Origin: UMGS172 sp045648145
GTDB taxonomy: Bacteria; Bacillota; Clostridia; Oscillospirales; Acutalibacteraceae
Assembly (NCBI GenBank): GCA_045648145.1
Contig: JAZRNK010000130.1
Coordinates: forward strand, 1 to 16,252
Reading direction: 5' to 3'
Length of the DNA stretch: 16,252 bases
The translations under genes were made by a program, and so were the position numbers. This document shows positions 12,659-16,252 of this stretch, one piece after another. Each line of letters starts with the position of its first letter. Within the stretch, counting starts at the first letter, position 1. The notes under the pieces are model-generated. The model did not search any database and was not told where the DNA came from. It saw only the letters and a list, made by a program, of their open reading frames with translations.

Positions 12659-13813
12659 ATGAGCTATATAAGCAATATAATGGGTTGGATACTTGCTCGT
12701 TTAAGTGAGCTTGTAGGCCACAACTTTGCGGCATCGGTTCTCGTGTTTACAATACTTGTCAACCTTTTAATGTTGCCGCTTTCAATCAAAACTCAAAAAT
12801 CAACTGTAAAGCAGACCAAGCTTAAACCCAAGCTTGATGCTTTAAAGAAAAAATACGGTAATGACAGACAAAAATATTCACAGGCAACGAGCGAGCTCTA
12901 CTCAAAAGAGGGCGTTTCGATGTCGGGCGGCTGTCTGCCGATGTTTGTAAGACTTTTTGTTATGATGGGTGTTTATTGGGCTGTTGTAAGTCCGCTCACC
13001 TACGTTTTGCATATTGATACTGCCGCTATTGATTCTGCTAAAGCCTGGACCTCGTATGTCAAGGTGGTTGACGGTACCGCCATTACCGCTGACGAATGGG
13101 CAAATGCAGGCTTAGAGTCGGTTAAGGCAGAACAGTCGGTTATCGATATGGCTCAAAAATATAACGATGCCGATAATGTAGAAAAGTATGCAAAGCTTAC
13201 CATTGTTGACCGTGCAGCACAGTTAGAAAGTGCTCAGGATGGCAGTGTTCAAGCAAAAATCAAAAAGGAAATCAAGAATAATAAGGTTGTCAGAGAGGTT
13301 GAGATTGTCGAATACTTAACCGGTAACAAGAAAAATGCCGCCGTCCGCGAAGCTTATGAGCTTAAGGGCGGAAAATATGACGAGCTTGATAAGGTAAACT
13401 TCGACTTGTTCGGACTTGATTTAACCCAGACACCTAAGTTCTCGTGGAATTTTTCTAATTGGCAACCCATTTGGGCTATTCCGCTTATGTCATTTTTAGC
13501 TTCTCTGCTTCAGAGCTTGGTTTCAATGTATCTGCAGAAGAGAAACAACCCCGATGCCCCCGGCATGGGTGTCATGATGATAGGTATGTCTGTTTTCTCA
13601 CTTTGGATTGCCTTCTCGGTACCGGGTGCCGTAGGCTTCTATTGGGCTTGTTCAAGTATTATTGCAGGCGGTATTCAGTCGGTTATGCAGATAGTTTACA
13701 GCCCGTCGGTTGTACTGGCTAAGGATCAGGCAAAGACCGTTATTGCCCGTGCAAAGCAGGAGCAGTCGAGAATTGACACTATTAACGCAAGAGAAAACGA
13801 AGAAAACTCTTAA
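12659..13813 (+). CDS. yidC: YidC/Oxa1-family membrane protein insertase with large extracytoplasmic insert
   Basis: The protein is 384 residues from the ATG at 12659, with AAGGA just upstream. It inserts membrane proteins alone or with Sec. Seen are TM1 (about 23-42), a cytoplasmic helical hairpin (about 45-85, TKLKPKLDALKKKYGNDRQK), GGCLPMFVRLFVMMGVYWAV in TM2 (90-109), TM3 (about 271-292) and TM4/TM5 (about 303-345). There is no lipobox signal peptide, unlike SpoIIIJ. Two oddities stand out. The TM1 position usually holding the groove arginine is Asn35 (TILVNLLMLPL), while TM2 has Arg98 where Gln is common. The TM2-TM3 loop, about residues 117-270, is some 150 residues, charged and probably helical, far longer than the few tens usual in Gram-positive YidC. 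The reading frame is intact and in the standard gene order, so a functional variant is likely. Confidence 0.94.
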   Translation: MSYISNIMGWILARLSELVGHNFAASVLVFTILVNLLMLPLSIKTQKSTVKQTKLKPKLDALKKKYGNDRQKYSQATSELYSKEGVSMSGGCLPMFVRLFVMMGVYWAVVSPLTYVLHIDTAAIDSAKAWTSYVKVVDGTAITADEWANAGLESVKAEQSVIDMAQKYNDADNVEKYAKLTIVDRAAQLESAQDGSVQAKIKKEIKNNKVVREVEIVEYLTGNKKNAAVREAYELKGGKYDELDKVNFDLFGLDLTQTPKFSWNFSNWQPIWAIPLMSFLASLLQSLVSMYLQKRNNPDAPGMGVMMIGMSVFSLWIAFSVPGAVGFYWACSSIIAGGIQSVMQIVYSPSVVLAKDQAKTVIARAKQEQSRIDTINARENEENS

Positions 13814-13825
13814 AGGAGAATTAAT

Positions 13826-14770
13826 GTGATTATAAAGGAAGCAATAGGCGTTGGCAGCACTGTTGAGGCTGCTCAAGAGGATGCTGTTAGTAAGCTCGGC
13901 GCCGGCATTGAAGAGGATATAAAGTTCGACATTATTTGCTTTCCCAAGAAAAAGACACTCGGTCTTTTCGGCGGCAGTGATGCCAAGGTAAAAGCATATA
14001 TTGAGGGTGAGGATGCACCCAAGCCTAAAAAAGAAAACGTTGCAAAACAGCAAAAAAGTAAAGATAAAAAGCCCAAAAAGGTAGAAAAGCCGCAGACCGT
14101 AAAAGAGGTTAAGGCAGAAGTGAAAGCAGTTGTTGAGCCCGTTGGCATACCTGCTAATGAGGTTGACCCTGCATCTCCTGCCGGCAAGGCTTACGCATAT
14201 TTAACAAAGGTGCTTGAAAAGCTTGGCTGTAGTGAGATTGATGCTGTTATTTCAGAGGTTGAGGGTGGCTCTAAAATCACCCTTACCGGTAGTGATAAAT
14301 TGGGCGTTATTATCGGCCGTCGCGGTGAAACTCTGGATGCTTTACAGTATTTAGCATCGCTTGTTGCCAACGAAAAGGGCAGCGGATATTACCGCTTGGT
14401 TCTTGATATTGGTAATTACCGCGAAAAGAGAGAGGGCACTTTAGAGGCTCTCGCCAAAAGAACAGCAAATCAGGTGCTTCGTACAGGCCGTAGCCGCTCA
14501 CTCGAGCCTATGAATCCTTACGAGCGCAGGATTATTCACACAACCATTCAGGACATAAAGGGTGTTACCTCATCCTCGGTGGGTGACGGTGCGGCAAGAA
14601 GGGTTGTGCTTATCCCCGAGGGCAGAGCAAACCGTTCAGGCAACCGTAATTCAAGAGGCCAAAGGTCTTCAGGCGGTGCACGTACAAATCCGGCAGCTAC
14701 CGAAACCGCACAGCAGGTAAAACCGAAGGAAACCGACGGTATGAAGTTGTACGGCAGACTTGATAAGTAG
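13826..14770 (+). CDS. jag: RNA-binding protein Jag/KhpB (Jag_N, KH and R3H domains)
   Basis: The protein is 314 residues from a GTG at 13826, with AAAGGAG 7 bases upstream; the overlapping ATG at 13824 is followed directly by a stop. Domains in order are Jag_N (about 1-60, with the typical KTLGLFGGSDAKVKAYI), a Lys/Glu/Pro-rich disordered linker (about 62-115), a KH domain (about 118-195) with the GxxG loop GRRG at 164-167, and R3H (about 198-263) with NPYERRIIH at 230-238. A Gly/Arg/Ser-rich tail follows (about 266-300). KhpB binds many RNAs with KhpA and influences cell elongation and division in streptococci. The gene is 12 bases after yidC, as in most Firmicutes, and is probably the end of the transcript. 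Confidence 0.96.
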   Translation: MIIKEAIGVGSTVEAAQEDAVSKLGAGIEEDIKFDIICFPKKKTLGLFGGSDAKVKAYIEGEDAPKPKKENVAKQQKSKDKKPKKVEKPQTVKEVKAEVKAVVEPVGIPANEVDPASPAGKAYAYLTKVLEKLGCSEIDAVISEVEGGSKITLTGSDKLGVIIGRRGETLDALQYLASLVANEKGSGYYRLVLDIGNYREKREGTLEALAKRTANQVLRTGRSRSLEPMNPYERRIIHTTIQDIKGVTSSSVGDGAARRVVLIPEGRANRSGNRNSRGQRSSGGARTNPAATETAQQVKPKETDGMKLYGRLDK

Positions 14771-14781
14771 TTTTTTGAAGG

Positions 14782-14819
14782 GATATGGCATCGCTTTAAG
14801 CCTTGCCATATCTATTTTT
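14782..14819 (+). terminator. Terminator after jag
   Basis: A perfect 9-bp stem (GATATGGCA at 14782-14790 with TGCCATATC at 14804-14812) around a 13-base loop is followed by TATTTTT. It closes the rpmH-rnpA-yidD-yidC-jag transcript. Confidence 0.85.
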
Positions 14820-14851
14820 ATATAATTATACTTCGACGAAAGGAATAGATT

Positions 14852-15043
14852 ATGGACGTATCGGTTGGCGATAAGCTTGTAATGAAAAAACAGCACCCTT
14901 GCGGATGTAATATATTTTTAGTTCTTCGTTCGGGTATGGATTTTAAGTTGAAATGTGAAAAATGCGGGCACGAAATTATGGTTGCCCGCTCTAAAGCCGA
15001 AAAAAATATCAGACAGATTATGAAGGAAAACGGTAATGCTTGA
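14852..15043 (+). CDS. DUF951 zinc-ribbon-like protein
   Basis: The protein is 63 residues from the ATG at 14852, with AAAGGA 7 bases upstream. It matches the small DUF951 family (PF06107) by VGDKLVMKKQHPCGCN, VLRSGMDFKLKC and CGHEIMVARSK. The residues His15, Cys17 (plus Cys19), Cys35 and Cys38 could bind one zinc ion; the extra Cys19 replaces the more usual Ser or Asn. Its function is unknown; the family is widespread in Firmicutes, often near parB, ychF or translation genes. Its 3' end overlaps the prfA start by 8 bases, so coupling to release factor 1 translation is likely. Confidence 0.9.
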   Translation: MDVSVGDKLVMKKQHPCGCNIFLVLRSGMDFKLKCEKCGHEIMVARSKAEKNIRQIMKENGNA

Positions 15044-16109
15044 TAAGTTAGAGGCGGTAGACCGCCGTTTTGAAGAAATTTCCACCCGTATGACCGACCC
15101 TGCGGTAATAGCCGACACGAAGCTGCTTATGGACTTGATGAAGGAACACAAGCAGATAGAGCCTATTGTCGAAAAATACCGCGAGTATAAAAAGGTAAAA
15201 TCGGATTACGAGGGCGCTGTAGAACTGCTTGAAAGCGCAGGAATTGATAAAGAATTAAAGGATTTGGCCGAACTCGAAATGCTTGAAGCCAAGGAAAAAT
15301 TGGCCGTACTTTCAGACGAGCTTAAAATTCTCCTTTTGCCTAAAGACCCTAACGACGACCGAAACGTAATAGTCGAAATTCGTGGTGGCGCAGGCGGTGA
15401 GGAAGCGGCTCTTTTTGCAGGCAGCCTTATGAGAATGTACTCGATGTATGCCGAATCAAAGCATTGGCATATCGAGCCTGTTGGCGCTAACGAAACCGAG
15501 CTTGGCGGATATAAGGAAGTCAGCTTTATGATAGAGGGACAGGGAGCTTATTCAAAGCTCAAATACGAAAGCGGTGTTCACCGCGTTCAGCGTGTGCCCG
15601 AGACCGAAACTCAAGGTCGAATTCATACCTCTACCGTAACGGTAGCCGTCTTGCCCGAGGCAGAGGAGGTTGAACTTGAAATCAATCCTGCCGATTTGCA
15701 GATTGATACCTACCGTTCTGGAGGTGCAGGCGGTCAGCACGTTAATAAGACCGAGTCGGCTATCAGAATTACACATATACCCACAGGTGTTGTGGTTGAG
15801 TGTCAGGATGAGCGAAGCCAGTATAAAAATAAGGACAAGGCGATGAAGGTTTTGCGTTCGCGCCTTTATGAGCAGATGTTAGCAGAGCAGACTGCCGCTA
15901 TAGCAAGTGATCGTAAAGCGCAGGTTGGAACGGGCGATCGTTCGGAGAGAATTAGAACTTATAACTATCCTCAAGGCCGAGTTACCGACCATCGTATAGG
16001 CTTAACACTTTACAAGCTCGACCAAATTATGAATGGTGATATTGAAGAAATAGTCGATGCTTTAACAACCTACTACCGTACCGAAATGCTCAAATCTCAA
16101 GAGCAATAA
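15036..16109 (+). CDS. prfA: Peptide chain release factor 1
   Basis: The protein is 357 residues from the ATG at 15036, which overlaps the DUF951 stop; AAGGAAAA before it serves as the ribosome binding site. RF1 recognises UAA and UAG and triggers peptide release. Seen are the N-terminal helical domain (1-100), the PCRF region with IRGGAGGEEAALFAGSLMRM (115-134), the PxT anticodon-like tripeptide as PET at 188-190 followed by GRIHTS (194-199), and the catalytic GGQ at 232-234 within YRSGGAGGQHVNKTE. The PxT motif and GRIHTS context separate it from RF2, and no frameshift site is present. The length is typical. The glutamine methyltransferase gene prmC, which often follows prfA, is not next; a Sua5-like gene is. 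Confidence 0.97.
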   Translation: MLDKLEAVDRRFEEISTRMTDPAVIADTKLLMDLMKEHKQIEPIVEKYREYKKVKSDYEGAVELLESAGIDKELKDLAELEMLEAKEKLAVLSDELKILLLPKDPNDDRNVIVEIRGGAGGEEAALFAGSLMRMYSMYAESKHWHIEPVGANETELGGYKEVSFMIEGQGAYSKLKYESGVHRVQRVPETETQGRIHTSTVTVAVLPEAEEVELEINPADLQIDTYRSGGAGGQHVNKTESAIRITHIPTGVVVECQDERSQYKNKDKAMKVLRSRLYEQMLAEQTAAIASDRKAQVGTGDRSERIRTYNYPQGRVTDHRIGLTLYKLDQIMNGDIEEIVDALTTYYRTEMLKSQEQ

Positions 16110-16142
16110 TTATTAAAATATTAAAGCAGGGAGGGGAATATT

Positions 16143-16252
16143 ATGTTAACCGAAAAACTGCAGGTTTTTGATATAAATAAAGATAAACAGAATATTGCCC
16201 GTGCCTGTTCTATTTTGTCAGACGGCGGTATTGTTGCCATTCCTACCGAAAC
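16143..16252 (+). CDS. Sua5/YciO/YrdC-family L-threonylcarbamoyladenylate synthase (5' fragment)
   Basis: The ATG at 16143 follows a strong GGGAGGGG. Thirty-six codons are present before the window ends. The segment ILSDGGIVAIPTE is the typical N-terminal nucleotide-binding stretch of this family, which makes threonylcarbamoyl-AMP from threonine, bicarbonate and ATP for the t6A37 tRNA modification. It lies 33 bases after prfA and is probably in the same operon. Whether it is the long Sua5 form or the short TsaC form cannot be told from the fragment. Confidence 0.85.
   Translation, partial: MLTEKLQVFDINKDKQNIARACSILSDGGIVAIPTE

Noticed and set aside
13652..14187. Minus-strand frames opposite yidC and jag
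   Set aside because: Both are opposite well-recognised genes; the residues are low-complexity reverse translations of Lys/Glu-rich segments.
14815..14830. TATAAT at 14821-14826 as a promoter for DUF951
   Set aside because: The -10 match is perfect, but no acceptable -35 lies 16-18 bases upstream and the place overlaps the terminator of jag; chance in an AT-rich spacer is likely.

Overview
This window is a stretch of chromosome from a low-to-moderate GC Firmicute. It most likely belongs to an anaerobic Clostridia lineage such as the Oscillospiraceae/Ruminococcaceae, but that placement is inferred from gene content and protein style, not proven. Supporting signs are strong AGGAGG-type ribosome binding sites, consensus sigma-A promoters, many short-stem T-tract terminators, a PyrR-type attenuator, a BspA-like surface lipoprotein, the PssA variant with a lengthened CDP-alcohol motif, and an rpmH-rnpA-yidD-yidC-jag cluster. 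No mobile element, CRISPR array, tRNA or rRNA was seen, and no intergenic stretch exceeds about 250 bases.

Layout. Positions 1-667 hold the 5' part of pyrR on the minus strand. Its leader has a dyad over the promoter, an intrinsic terminator and a competing antiterminator arm. Positions 668-3343 hold a large BspA-type leucine-rich-repeat lipoprotein gene (minus) with a near-perfect promoter. Positions 3344-4577 hold an AI-2E-family membrane protein (minus). It is divergent from rsmA/ksgA (plus, 4707-5564), and their promoters overlap. Positions 5549-6546 hold a minus-strand run of three small genes of unknown function, convergent with ksgA and overlapping it by 16 bases. Positions 6606-7079 hold a YfcE-type phosphoesterase (plus).

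Positions 7097-8595 hold pssA-psd (minus), the two steps from CDP-diacylglycerol to phosphatidylethanolamine. Positions 8805-9350 hold a LOG-family nucleotide phosphoribohydrolase (plus), and 9396-10079 a small RelQ-type alarmone synthetase (minus). Positions 10215-11586 hold birA (short type) and a maltose/galactoside-type O-acetyltransferase (plus).

Positions 11641-14812 hold the ribosomal protein L34, RNase P protein, YidD, YidC and Jag gene cluster (plus), which serves translation, RNA processing and membrane protein insertion. Positions 14852-16252 hold a DUF951 zinc-ribbon-like protein, release factor 1 and the start of a Sua5/YrdC threonylcarbamoyl-AMP synthase (plus).

Most of the window is housekeeping: translation, tRNA and rRNA modification, phospholipid synthesis and the stringent response. 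The items most worth a second look are the dyad plus attenuator in front of pyrR, the three-gene cluster of unknown function, the YidC that lacks the canonical TM1 arginine and carries a large extracytoplasmic insert, and the perfect 12-bp hairpin between rpmH and rnpA.
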